From Streptomyces sp. 15-116A (GTDB taxonomy: Bacteria; Actinomycetota; Actinomycetes; Streptomycetales; Streptomycetaceae), in the NCBI RefSeq assembly GCF_025290915.1, contig NZ_JAOCQE010000045.1, positions 1-34,652 of the forward strand: 34,652 nucleotides of DNA, written 5' to 3'. A program made the translations under genes and the position numbers. Below the pieces are notes generated by a model. That model worked only from the letters and a program-made list of their open reading frames with translations, made no database searches and was not told the DNA's origin. How positions within the stretch are numbered: position 1 is the stretch's first letter; the number at the start of each line of letters is the position of its first letter. Positions 25,308 through 34,601 of the stretch are shown piece after piece.

Positions 25308-26744
25308 CTACGCCCAGGTGATCAGGCGCTTCGGCTGTTCCAGGATGGCTGCCACGTCCGCCAGGACCTTCGAGCCGAGTTCGCCGTCGACCAGGCGGTG
25401 GTCGAAGGAGAGGGCCAGGGTGGTGACCTGGCGGGGCTTCACCTTGCCCTTGTGAACCCACGGTTGGGGCTTGATCGCGCCGACCGCCAGGATCGCGGAC
25501 TCACCGGGGTTGAGGATCGGCGTGCCCGTGTCGACGCCGAAGACGCCGACGTTGGTGATGGTGACCGTGCCGCCCTGCATCGCCGACGGGGAGGTCTTGC
25601 CCTCGCGGGCCGTGGCGACCAGTTCGCCCAGGGACTCGGCCAGTTGCGGCAGCGTCTTGGCGTGGGCGTCCTTGATGTTCGGCACGATCAGGCCGCGCGG
25701 AGTGGCCGCCGCGATGCCCAGGTTGACGTAGTGCTTGACCACGATCTCCTGGGCCGCCTCGTCCCACGAGGCGTTGATGTCGGGGTTGCGCTTGATCGCC
25801 ACCAGCAGCGCCTTCGCGATCAGCAGGAGCGGGTTCACGCGCAGGCCCGCGAACTCCTTGTCCTGCTTCAGCTCCTCGACCAGCTTCATCGTGCGCGTCA
25901 CGTCCACTGTCACGAACTCCGTGACATGCGGCGCCGTGAACGCCGACCCGACCATCGCCGCCGCCGTCGCCTTGCGGACACCCTTGACGGGGATGCGGGT
26001 CTCGCGGGTGGTGTCGTACGACGCCGGGGCGATCTGGGCCGCGGGTGCGGCCGGCGCCGGGGCCGGTGCCTGCACCTCCGGCTCGGGGGCCGCCGTGGTC
26101 GCTGCCACCGCCGCGTGGACGTCCTCGCGCGTGATGATGCCGTCGGGGCCGGTCGGGGTGACCGTCGCCAGGTCGACGCCCAGGTCCTTGGCCAGCTTGC
26201 GCACGGGAGGCTTGGCCAGGGGGCGCTGCTGGGGAGCCACCGAGGCGGGCGCCGGGGCGGATGCCGGGGCCGGGGCGGCGGGGGCGTGGCCGTTCAGCTC
26301 GCTCTGGATCGCGGCTGCCGCCGGGGCCTTGGCCGTCGTCGCCTTACGGGGTCGGCGGCGCGTGGAGGACGTCGCCACTCCGTAGCCGACCAGCACCGGC
26401 TGGCGGCCCGAGCCAGCGGCCTCCGCCTTCGGCTCCTCCCGCGGTGCCGTGGGCTCCTCGGTCACCGGCTCCGGAGCGGGCGCCTCCGCCCCGCCCGAGA
26501 CGTCCACCGCGATGATGGACGTGCCCACGTCGACCGTGGTGCCCTCGGGGAAGTGCAGTTCGCGGACCACACCGTCGTAGGGGATGGGCAGTTCGACGGC
26601 GGCCTTCGCCGTCTCGACCTCGCAGACCACCTGGCCGTCGGTGACCGTGTCACCGGGCTGGACGTACCACTTGAGGATCTCGGCCTCGGTGAGGCCCTCG
26701 CCCACGTCCGGCATCTTGAACTCGCGTACGGACGCGTTCGTCAT
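25308..26744 (-). CDS. bkdC: Branched-chain alpha-keto acid dehydrogenase E2 (dihydrolipoyl acyltransferase)
   Basis: This 478-residue E2 core subunit transfers the branched acyl group from E1 to CoA through its lipoyl arm, giving isobutyryl-, isovaleryl- or 2-methylbutyryl-CoA. Domains in order: a lipoyl domain (about 7-82) with Lys47 in VETAKAAVE; an alanine/proline-rich swinging linker; the E1/E3-binding domain (about 178-215, LAKPPVRKLAKDLGVDL ... TREDVHAA); another A/P linker; and the trimer-forming catalytic domain (about 245-478) with His449 and Asp453 in SFDHRLVDGE. The ATG at 26744 is used; a GTG three codons earlier (26753) behind GGAG is also possible. It is the last gene of the bkdABC operon, 19 bases after bkdB. 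Confidence 0.95.
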   Translation of the reverse strand: MTNASVREFKMPDVGEGLTEAEILKWYVQPGDTVTDGQVVCEVETAKAAVELPIPYDGVVRELHFPEGTTVDVGTSIIAVDVSGGAEAPAPEPVTEEPTAPREEPKAEAAGSGRQPVLVGYGVATSSTRRRPRKATTAKAPAAAAIQSELNGHAPAAPAPASAPAPASVAPQQRPLAKPPVRKLAKDLGVDLATVTPTGPDGIITREDVHAAVAATTAAPEPEVQAPAPAPAAPAAQIAPASYDTTRETRIPVKGVRKATAAAMVGSAFTAPHVTEFVTVDVTRTMKLVEELKQDKEFAGLRVNPLLLIAKALLVAIKRNPDINASWDEAAQEIVVKHYVNLGIAAATPRGLIVPNIKDAHAKTLPQLAESLGELVATAREGKTSPSAMQGGTVTITNVGVFGVDTGTPILNPGESAILAVGAIKPQPWVHKGKVKPRQVTTLALSFDHRLVDGELGSKVLADVAAILEQPKRLITWA

Positions 26745-26763
26745 CGTCGTCACGACCCTCTCC

Positions 26764-27741
26764 TCAGTACGCCAGCGAGCGGTCGACGGCATCCAGCACC
26801 CGGTCCAGGTCCGGGAGGTAGGACTCCTCCAGGCGGGCCGGCGGGTACGGGGCGTGGTAGCCGCCCACCCGCAGGACCGGGGCCTCCAGGTGGTAGAAGC
26901 AGCGCTCCGTGATCCGCGCGGCGATCTCCGCGCCGGAACCGAAGAACACCGGTGCCTCGTGGACGACGACCAGACGGCGGGTCTTCTCCACCGACGCCTG
27001 GATGGAGTCGAAGTCGATCGGCGAGACCGAGCGCAGGTCGAGGACCTCCAGGGAGCGGCCCTCCTCGGCCGCCGCGTCGGCGACCTCCCGGCAGAGCTTC
27101 ACCATCGGGCCGTACGCGGCCAGGGTGAGGTCCGTGCCCTCGCGCACCACCCGCGCGGTGTGCAGCGGGCCCGGGATGGCCTCGGTGTTGACCTCGGCCT
27201 TGTCCCAGTAGCGCCGCTTGGGCTCGAAGAAGATCACCGGGTCGTCGCTCTGGATGGCCTGCTGCATCATCCAGTACGCGTCGGACGCGTCGGAGGGGCT
27301 GACGATCTTCAGGCCCGCCACGTGCGCGAACAGCGCCTCGGGGGACTCGGAGTGGTGCTCCACCGCGCCGATGCCGCCGCCGTAGGGGATGCGCACGACG
27401 ACCGGGAGCTTGACCTTGCCGAGCGAGCGGGCGTGCATCTTCGCGAGCTGCGTGACGATCTGGTCGTACGCCGGGAAGACGAAGCCGTCGAACTGGATCT
27501 CCACCACCGGGCGGTAGCCGCGCAGGGCCATGCCGATCGCCGTGCCGACGATGCCCGACTCGGCGAGCGGGGTGTCGATGACGCGGCTCTCGCCGAAGTC
27601 CTTCTGGAGGCCGTCGGTCACCCGGAACACGCCGCCGAGCTTGCCGACGTCCTCGCCCATGACGACGACCTTCGGGTCGGTGTCGAGGGCGCGGCGCAGC
27701 GACTCGTTGATCGCCTTGGCCAGGGCCATCTTCTCTGCCAT
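26764..27741 (-). CDS. bkdB: Branched-chain alpha-keto acid dehydrogenase E1 beta subunit
   Basis: This subunit of 325 residues forms, with E1 alpha, the thiamine-diphosphate-dependent decarboxylase of the branched-chain 2-oxoacid dehydrogenase complex. It begins MAEKMALAKAINESLRRAL. The transketolase-type pyrimidine-binding half includes VVVMGEDVGKLGGVFRVT, TPLAESGIVGTAIGMAL (with the catalytic Glu region) and VVRIPYGGGIGAVEHHSES. The C-terminal transketolase-like domain ends VLRVGGYHAPYPPARLEESYLPD. The ATG at 27741 lies one base after the TGA of bkdA (TGACATG) and behind GGGGG, so translation is coupled. The frame remains open 45 codons upstream inside bkdA without family similarity. Confidence 0.95.
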   Translation of the reverse strand: MAEKMALAKAINESLRRALDTDPKVVVMGEDVGKLGGVFRVTDGLQKDFGESRVIDTPLAESGIVGTAIGMALRGYRPVVEIQFDGFVFPAYDQIVTQLAKMHARSLGKVKLPVVVRIPYGGGIGAVEHHSESPEALFAHVAGLKIVSPSDASDAYWMMQQAIQSDDPVIFFEPKRRYWDKAEVNTEAIPGPLHTARVVREGTDLTLAAYGPMVKLCREVADAAAEEGRSLEVLDLRSVSPIDFDSIQASVEKTRRLVVVHEAPVFFGSGAEIAARITERCFYHLEAPVLRVGGYHAPYPPARLEESYLPDLDRVLDAVDRSLAY

Positions 27742-27742
27742 G

Positions 27743-28921
27743 TCACTTACCCCCGTCCGCGTCCGCGAACGACGCCTGGTAGGCGGCGAACTGCGCACGC
27801 TCCTCGTCCACGAGCGCGTGTCCGTCCGCGTACACGTTCTCGAAGATGGCGAAGTGGTCCGGGTCGGGCATGGCACGGACCGCTTCGCGCACTCGTTTGC
27901 CCAACGCCTCGCTCTCGGTCTCGAGTTCCTCGAAGAATCCCTCGTCCGCGTGGTTTGAGGACTCGAGATACCGGCGAAGGCGCAGGATCGGGTCCTTCGC
28001 CTCCCAGGCCAGCCGCTCCTCGTCGCCCCGGTAACGGGTGGGGTCGTCGGAGGTGGTGTGGGCGCCCATGCGGTACGTGAATGCCTCGATCAGCGTCGGG
28101 CCCTCACCGCCGCGCGCCCGCTCCAGGGCCCACTTGGTGACCGCGAGGTTCGCCAGGACGTCGTTGCCGTCGACGCGCACGCCCGGGAAGCCGAAGCCCT
28201 GCGCGCGCTGGTACAGCGGGACGCGGGACTGCTTCTCGGTCGGCTCGGAGATCGCCCACTGGTTGTTCTGGCAGAAGAACACCACCGGGGCGTTGTAGAC
28301 CGCGGAGAAGGTGAACGCCTCGGCCACGTCGCCCTGACTGGAGGCACCGTCGCCGAAGTAGGCGATGACCGCGCTGTCCGCGCCGTCCTTGGTGATGCCC
28401 ATGGCGTAGCCGGTGGCGTGCAGCGTCTGGGAGCCGATGACGATCGTATAGAGCTGGAAGTTGTTGCCGTTGGGGTCCCAGCCGCCGTTGTTCACGCCCC
28501 GGAACATGCCGAGCAGGTTGGTCGGGTCCACGCCCCGGCACCAGGCGACGCCGTGCTCGCGGTAGGTGGGGAAGACGTAGTCGTCGTCGCGCAGGGCCCG
28601 GCCGGAGCCGATCTGCGCGGCCTCCTGGCCGAGCAGCGACGCCCACAGGCCCAGCTCGCCCTGGCGCTGCAGGGAGGTGGCCTCGGCGTCGAAGCGGCGG
28701 GTGAGCACCATGTCGCGGTACAGGCCGCGGAGCTCTTCCGCGGTGATGCCGGCGACGTACTTGTCGAACTCGGGGTTCTTGACGCGCTTGCCCTCGGGGG
28801 TCAGCAGCTGGACGAGGGCGGGCTCGGCGCTCTTCTTGGTCGTGCGGGTGGTGCGCTTGGTGCCGGCCTTGCTTCCGGCGCTGCGTCGCGGTGTGCGCGC
28901 GGCAGTGCTCTCCACGGTCAC
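27743..28921 (-). CDS. bkdA: Branched-chain alpha-keto acid dehydrogenase E1 alpha subunit
   Basis: This E1 alpha subunit of 392 residues binds thiamine diphosphate and carries out the first oxidative decarboxylation of 2-oxo acids from Val, Leu and Ile. The ThDP motif GDG at 190-192 runs to NN at 219-220 (GDGASSQGDVAEAF ... FCQNNQWAISEP). The phosphorylation-loop-like YRMGAHTTSDDPTRYR is present. The first ~35 residues are a basic, Thr/Lys/Arg-rich tail (RTTRTTKK) absent from many homologues. The GTG at 28921 follows a perfect-looking GGAGGAG; the in-frame codons farther up give junk. It is the first gene of bkdABC; no E3 is in the window. A candidate Lrp-type operator lies 190-216 bases upstream. 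Confidence 0.95.
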   Translation of the reverse strand: MTVESTAARTPRRSAGSKAGTKRTTRTTKKSAEPALVQLLTPEGKRVKNPEFDKYVAGITAEELRGLYRDMVLTRRFDAEATSLQRQGELGLWASLLGQEAAQIGSGRALRDDDYVFPTYREHGVAWCRGVDPTNLLGMFRGVNNGGWDPNGNNFQLYTIVIGSQTLHATGYAMGITKDGADSAVIAYFGDGASSQGDVAEAFTFSAVYNAPVVFFCQNNQWAISEPTEKQSRVPLYQRAQGFGFPGVRVDGNDVLANLAVTKWALERARGGEGPTLIEAFTYRMGAHTTSDDPTRYRGDEERLAWEAKDPILRLRRYLESSNHADEGFFEELETESEALGKRVREAVRAMPDPDHFAIFENVYADGHALVDEERAQFAAYQASFADADGGK

Positions 28922-29110
28922 GTGTGCTCCTCCGTCGGTCCGGCCCCCGGGGTTGCCGGTAGGCCAGTGCGGCTCACCTGTTTCTCGACCACCGGGCACG
29001 GGGTGGGTGCCACTCGACCGGGAACAGGCGTGACAGGTGCCCCGGCGAGCGCCCTGCACTAAGCACGGTACCCAGTGCGGCACATTTCTGTGAAACCCCA
29101 TCTGACCTGC

Positions 29111-29137
29111 GATTTTGCTTGGATTTCCAAGTAAATC
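29111..29137. promoter_or_regulatory. AT-rich dyad upstream of bkdA, candidate Lrp/BkdR operator
   Basis: CTTGGA (29118-29123) and TCCAAG (29126-29131) are perfect arms around TT, flanked by GATTT (29111-29115) and AAATC (29133-29137). It is among the most AT-rich segments of the window and lies on the promoter side of bkdABC. Lrp/AsnC-type BkdR proteins often control bkd operons; no such gene is found here. Confidence 0.45.
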
Positions 29138-29442
29138 GGGTAGCTGGGGAAGGCGCGCTGGTCACAGCCTTGCAGGAGGCCGGAGCAACGGCACGTTATC
29201 CCGGCCACCCCGGGCACGGGAAGAGCCACCGGCCGTGCGAAATGGCCACGATGATCACTTTGGGTGATGGGGTGGCACGTTGAGTGAAGAGACGCAGGTC
29301 ACGGAGGGTGGGTGATCCAGCCGACACGTTGCGGATCCGATACCCGGCACGCGTGGCGAAGGCCCGCACGATCCAGACGACCGCGGCGAGGACCTGCCCC
29401 GCCCGGACGACCCACCTGGTCAGAGCACACCGGGCCCTCAAA
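29138..29442. other. Non-coding stretch between bkd operator and tandem repeats
   Basis: No open frame here has a plausible start, ribosome binding site and protein-like composition. Short frames on both strands give arginine-rich or unstructured peptides. No tRNA-like or riboswitch-like fold was recognised. It contains the patch CACTTTGGGTGATGGGGTGG (29256-29275) and otherwise ordinary GC-rich DNA. A lost regulator gene is possible but unsupported. Confidence 0.5.
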
Positions 29443-29572
29443 ACCACCCGGCCGGGGGCAAACGCGCTGCTGGCGACCACCCGGCCGGGGCAAACGCCCT
29501 GCTGATGACCACCCGGCCGGGGGCAGTCGTCCCGCTGACGATCACCCGGCCGGGGCAGTTGTTCTGCTGACG
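29443..29572. repeat. Four-copy tandem repeat, unit 32/33 bp
   Basis: Units are 29443-29475 (33), 29476-29507 (32), 29508-29540 (33) and 29541-29572 (32). Each opens with AYCACCCGGCCGGGG (A-C/T-C), containing the self-complementary CCCGGCCGGG, and ends GCTGNYG. Units 1 and 3 have one more G than units 2 and 4. The block lies just past the kinase stop on the - strand. It can form four short hairpins in that transcript; a stacked terminator is one reading. Confidence 0.85.
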
Positions 29573-29584
29573 CCGAAGGGCGGG

Positions 29585-31171
<1,587 letters not shown>

Positions 31172-31410
31172 CAGTCCTCGCCGTCGTTTCTGCCCGCGGT
31201 GCGCGCGGTGTTGTTACGGTCTCCGTCGGCCACGCTACAGCCTCTGCGCAAGGCTCCGGTCCGAGACGGGTCACCGGAAGGGGCACAAGACGGACCGGTC
31301 ATCAAACCCGCCCCCCGTACTGTCGTGCAAATTCTGTGTACCGCCCGTACGACCCCTGTAACGCTTCCGCGACGCTTCTTTCGCGTACGGTCACGGAACG
31401 GGCACCGCGC
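31172..31410. other. Divergent kinase promoter region
   Basis: The 355-base spacer between the two kinase starts holds no gene. It includes the + promoter at 31411-31438. The - strand promoter was not recognised with confidence. Confidence 0.5.
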
Positions 31411-31438
31411 TTGACGTGTCAGTGGCCTGGGGCAGACT
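31411..31438 (+). promoter_or_regulatory. Promoter of the second kinase gene
   Basis: TTGACG (31411-31416) and CAGACT (31433-31438), spaced 16, fit the housekeeping HrdB-type pattern (TTGACN, TAGRRT). They imply an 80-base leader before ATG 31527. Confidence 0.6.
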
Positions 31439-31526
31439 TGGCCGGGAATAGCACATTGGATCTACGGCAGATTCGACAGATCAGTCACCGACGACGGCGC
31501 CGGAGAGGCTACGGGGGACGCGGAAC

Positions 31527-33155
31527 ATGAGCCAGGACGGCGCACAGAGCCAGAACGCGGGGCGCGCGCTCGCCGGCGGACGTTACCAACTGCGGGACCT
31601 GCTCGGCCAGGGTGGCATGGCGTCCGTGCACCTCGCCTACGACAGCGTGCTGGACCGTCAGGTCGCCATCAAGACGTTGCACACGGAACTCGGCCGCGAG
31701 CAGGCGTTCCGTGAGCGCTTCCGCCGCGAGGCCCAGTCCGTGGCGAAGCTCACGCACACCAACATCGTGTCGGTCTTCGACACCGGCGAGGACGACCTCG
31801 ACGGGATGACCACGCCGTACATCGTCATGGAGTACGTCGAGGGCCGCCCGCTCGGCTCCGTGCTCGACGAGGACGTACGGCAGCACGGCGCGATGCCCGC
31901 GGACAAGGCGCTGAAGATCACCGCCGATGTGCTGGCGGCGCTGGAGATCAGCCACGAGATGGGGCTGGTCCACCGCGACATCAAGCCGGGCAACGTGATG
32001 ATGACCAAGCGCGGCGTGGTCAAGGTCATGGACTTCGGCATCGCGCGGGCCATGCAGTCCGGTGTCACCTCGATGACGCAGACCGGCATGGTCGTCGGCA
32101 CCCCGCAGTACCTGTCGCCGGAGCAGGCGCTGGGCCGGGGCGTGGACGCCCGCTCCGACCTCTACTCGGTCGGCATCATGCTGTTCCAGCTGGTCACCGG
32201 GCGGCTGCCGTTCGACGCGGACTCGCCGCTGGCGATCGCGTACGCGCACGTGCAGGAGGAGCCGCCGGTCCCCTCCTCCATCAACCGCGCGCTGCCGCCG
32301 GCCGTGGACGCGCTGATCGCGCGGGCGCTGAAGAAGAACCCCAACGAGCGTTTCCCCAGCGCGGAGGCCATGCGCACCGAGTGCCTCCGGGTCGCGCAGT
32401 CCTTCCACCCGGCCCCGCCGCAGATCGTGCCGGGCACGCAGGCGCCCAGCGGCGCGGGCGTCGGCTCCGCGGTGTTCCCGCCGATCGACCAGTCGACCCC
32501 GGCCCCGACGGGCAACGTCCAGACGCCCTACCAGCCGACGCCACCCCCGAACCCGTACGGCACCCCGACCCCGTCCCCGGCGTACGGCTACCCCCAGCAG
32601 GCCGGCTACCAGACGCCCGCCCCGTCGGCGTACACCCCGCAGCAGGGCCCGTCGACCCCGCCGCCGTACAACATCACGCCTCAGTCCCCGTCGGCCCCCG
32701 GCCGCCGCAACAATAAGCCGGTGATCATCGGCTCGGCCATCGTCGCGGTCATCGCGGCGGGTGGGTTGATCGCGGCGCTGCTGATGAACGGCGGCGGGGA
32801 GGAAGACCCCCAGGCGGGCGGCGGCGCTTCGGCTTCGGCGTCGGCGAGCAAGGCTCCGGGGTACCGGGGCCCGGACCCGACGAAGACCATCGAGAAGGAG
32901 AAGTGCACCGAGCCGCTGGAGTCGAACAACGACCCTGAGAAGATCCAGCTGCCGAGCTTCAAGTTCAAGAACATCAAGTCGGTCAAGGAATGCTTCCAGG
33001 CGGCCGGCTGGCAGTACGAGGTGATCGACGTCGACGAGAACACCTACGGTGACGGCACGGTCATGAAGCAGTACCCGGAGGCGGACACGGATGTCGCCGA
33101 GGACGACGTGCCGAAGATCCAGCTCTACGTGTCGACGGGCAATCCTGCTCAGTGA
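31527..33155 (+). CDS. Membrane Ser/Thr protein kinase with one PASTA-like domain
   Basis: This transmembrane Hanks-type kinase is 542 residues long. The cytoplasmic catalytic domain (about 20-285) has LGQGGMASVH, Lys49 (VAIKTL), HRDIKPGN (149-156), DFG (169-171) and the TQTGMVVGTPQYLSPEQ activation loop. A proline/tyrosine/glutamine-rich juxtamembrane linker (about 295-393) precedes one membrane helix (398-420, VIIGSAIVAVIAAGGLIAALL). Outside the membrane lie a Ser/Ala spacer and a single PASTA-like domain (about 473-538, IQLPSFKFKNIKSVKECFQAAG ... VMKQYPEAD ... KIQLYVSTG). Two cysteines (460 and 489) could form a disulfide. PASTA domains bind muropeptide or lipid II-like ligands; here only one degenerate repeat is present. 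The ATG at 31527 follows GGGGGA. Confidence 0.95.
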   Translation: MSQDGAQSQNAGRALAGGRYQLRDLLGQGGMASVHLAYDSVLDRQVAIKTLHTELGREQAFRERFRREAQSVAKLTHTNIVSVFDTGEDDLDGMTTPYIVMEYVEGRPLGSVLDEDVRQHGAMPADKALKITADVLAALEISHEMGLVHRDIKPGNVMMTKRGVVKVMDFGIARAMQSGVTSMTQTGMVVGTPQYLSPEQALGRGVDARSDLYSVGIMLFQLVTGRLPFDADSPLAIAYAHVQEEPPVPSSINRALPPAVDALIARALKKNPNERFPSAEAMRTECLRVAQSFHPAPPQIVPGTQAPSGAGVGSAVFPPIDQSTPAPTGNVQTPYQPTPPPNPYGTPTPSPAYGYPQQAGYQTPAPSAYTPQQGPSTPPPYNITPQSPSAPGRRNNKPVIIGSAIVAVIAAGGLIAALLMNGGGEEDPQAGGGASASASASKAPGYRGPDPTKTIEKEKCTEPLESNNDPEKIQLPSFKFKNIKSVKECFQAAGWQYEVIDVDENTYGDGTVMKQYPEADTDVAEDDVPKIQLYVSTGNPAQ

Positions 33156-33193
33156 GGCGGGGAGTACGCCTGGTACCGCATTCCGGCCCGGAC

Positions 33194-33207
33194 CACCGCA
33201 TGCGGTG
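33194..33207. repeat. Perfect 14-bp palindrome after the kinase gene
   Basis: CACCGCATGCGGTG lies between the converging kinase and small secreted-protein genes. Its role is unknown; it may add to termination. Confidence 0.4.
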
Positions 33208-33230
33208 ATCGCGGTGCATGGAGGTGGCGC

Positions 33231-33268
33231 GGGAACGCTCGGCCCCCGAATCGGAGACGAGCGTTCCC
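33231..33268. terminator. Convergent hairpin between kinase and secreted-protein genes
   Basis: GGGAACGCTCG (33231-33241) and CGAGCGTTCCC (33258-33268) form an 11-bp stem with a 16-nt loop, between the stops at 33155 and 33282. Confidence 0.7.
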
Positions 33269-33281
33269 ACACCCATCGGGA

Positions 33282-33701
33282 TCAGTAGTACGTGTTGCCG
33301 TCCCAGTCGGACTCGTCGCAGCCCAGCGCCGTGCTGCCTTCGAAGACGCAGACCTGTACGCGCAGCGCCCAGATGCCGCGGGTGTCCGTCAGGGAGGTCA
33401 CCCACTCGCCGACGGTGCCGGCACCGGTGGTGACGGAGCGCCAGGCGTAGCTCGTGGTGACGCGGTCCGGGGTCAGGGACTGCACCCGGATGCGGACGTG
33501 GTGCCCGTCGGCGTCCTCGTCGACCAGCTTCAGGTAGATCTGGTTGGCCTTGGTCTTGCTCGAGTAGTAGAAGTCCCCGCTGCCATAGGCCCCGGGGATC
33601 CTCTCGGAGACCCCGCCGGCGGCTGCGGGGCTCGCGGAGAAAGCGATGGCGCTCAGTGCGGCGGCGCCCACGGCGAGCATCCGGCCGAGATTCTTCTTCA
33701 C
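33282..33701 (-). CDS. Small secreted protein of unknown function
   Basis: This 139-residue protein has a clear signal peptide: KKN, then LGRMLAVGAAALSAIAFSA, and cleavage near SPAAA-GG (about residue 28). The mature part (~110 residues) looks beta-rich, with strands such as QIYLKLVDED, HHVRIRVQSL and ALRVQVCVFEG. Two cysteines (in VQVCVF and ALGCDE) could form one disulfide. The C-terminus ends WDGNTYY. I do not recognise a family; such small exported proteins are common in Streptomyces. The GTG at 33701 follows GAGGA. It has its own promoter candidate and a terminator-like hairpin, so it is monocistronic. Confidence 0.85.
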   Translation of the reverse strand: MKKNLGRMLAVGAAALSAIAFSASPAAAGGVSERIPGAYGSGDFYYSSKTKANQIYLKLVDEDADGHHVRIRVQSLTPDRVTTSYAWRSVTTGAGTVGEWVTSLTDTRGIWALRVQVCVFEGSTALGCDESDWDGNTYY

Positions 33702-33741
33702 AGGATTCCTCTGGGTTCAAGATCGATTTCTTGCCAGCGGA

Positions 33742-33747
33742 ATCCTA
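33742..33747 (-). promoter_or_regulatory. Candidate -10 element for the small secreted-protein gene
   Basis: On the - strand TAGGAT (complement of ATCCTA) matches the Streptomyces TAGRRT -10, about 40 bases before GTG 33701. A weak TGAACG lies 18 bases above it. Confidence 0.5.
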
Positions 33748-33863
33748 TGGATGGCATGCCCATGCCGTTCACTGAATCTCCACCATGTGACGGGTGTAAC
33801 ACACCATCAGGAGCCCCTACCCCGGGAGCACTCTCGGGGTTCGCAGTCGCGTCGGAAGCCGCC

Positions 33864-34403
33864 CTACAGATACGGCCCACCCGAGCGGCCGCCCGGGTGG
33901 GGATCTTCGTGGCCCTCGCCCACGCCCGGTGGGAGGGCGCGGCGCATCTGTTCGAGCTGGGCGCGGGCGGCCATCTGCTGGGCGAACAGGGTGGTCTGGA
34001 TGCCGTGGAACAGGCCCTCCAGCCAGCCCACCAACTGCGCCTGAGCGATCCGCAGTTCCGCGTCACTCGGGGTGGCCTCGTCCGTGAAGGGCAGGGAGAG
34101 CCGCTCCAGCTCCTCGACCAGCTCAGGCGCCAGGCCGTCCTCCAGCTCCTTCACCGAGCTGGCGTGGATCTCCTTGAGCCGGACCCGGCTGGCCTCGTCG
34201 AGAGGAGCGGCGCGCACCTCCTCCAGCAGCTGCTTGATCATGCTGCCGATCCGCATGACCTTCGCGGGCTGCTCCACCTGCTCCGTCACCGGGGTCTCGC
34301 GGGAGTCCTCGTCTCCGTTGCCGCCGCCAAGCGCCATACCGTCCTGGCCGACGACCAGGATCTGGGGGTTCTCCGGCGACCGTTCGTTCCTCGGCATCTC
34401 CAT
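33864..34403 (-). CDS. bpa: Bacterial proteasome activator (Bpa/PafE family, DUF2587)
   Basis: This protein of 179 residues is similar to mycobacterial Bpa (PafE, Rv3780), which forms a dodecameric ring and opens the gate of the 20S proteasome without ATP or Pup. The N-terminal ~45 residues are polar (QILVVGQDGMALGGGNGDED). A four-helix core follows: AKVMRIGSMIKQLLEEVRAAPLDE, RVRLKEIHASSVKELEDGLA, ELVEELERLSLPF and AELRIAQAQLVGWLEGLFHGIQTTLFAQQMAARAQLEQM. The tail is Gly/Pro-rich and ends GGPYL, corresponding to the C-terminal proteasome-docking motif (GQYL in Mycobacterium). The ATG at 34403 (MEMPRNER) is the likely start; its Shine-Dalgarno sequence is weak. The 20S genes are not in the window. 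Confidence 0.9.
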   Translation of the reverse strand: MEMPRNERSPENPQILVVGQDGMALGGGNGDEDSRETPVTEQVEQPAKVMRIGSMIKQLLEEVRAAPLDEASRVRLKEIHASSVKELEDGLAPELVEELERLSLPFTDEATPSDAELRIAQAQLVGWLEGLFHGIQTTLFAQQMAARAQLEQMRRALPPGVGEGHEDPHPGGRSGGPYL

Positions 34404-34601
34404 GCGGCCATTCTCTCGCACGTGTCCCTGTCCCTTCCGTGGTGCCCCCGCGCGGTACTGATCCACCGTGGCCTCACCGGGTAGACCTGTTGGGTGCATC
34501 CGGAATGCCGGGTTGGTGCGTGAATGGGAGGCTTGTGGGCGTCCATCCGGCATCTTGCCGACGGTGTGCACGAGCACCGGTCGGCGCGGGAGGTCACGGT
34601 C

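Noticed and set aside
24732..26912. Very long + strand frame running over the 3' half of the decayed gene and through bkdC
   Set aside because: Its downstream two thirds are antisense to bkdC and give low-complexity Arg/Gly-rich sequence; only the first ~130 codons look protein-like and belong to the pseudogene.
29196..29505. Short frames on both strands between bkdA and the kinase gene
   Set aside because: Arginine-rich or patternless, without a convincing start signal, and they run into the tandem repeats; a lost bkdR could not be recognised in any frame.
29443..29572. Possible CRISPR-like array
   Set aside because: Copies are contiguous without unique spacers and there is no cas gene.
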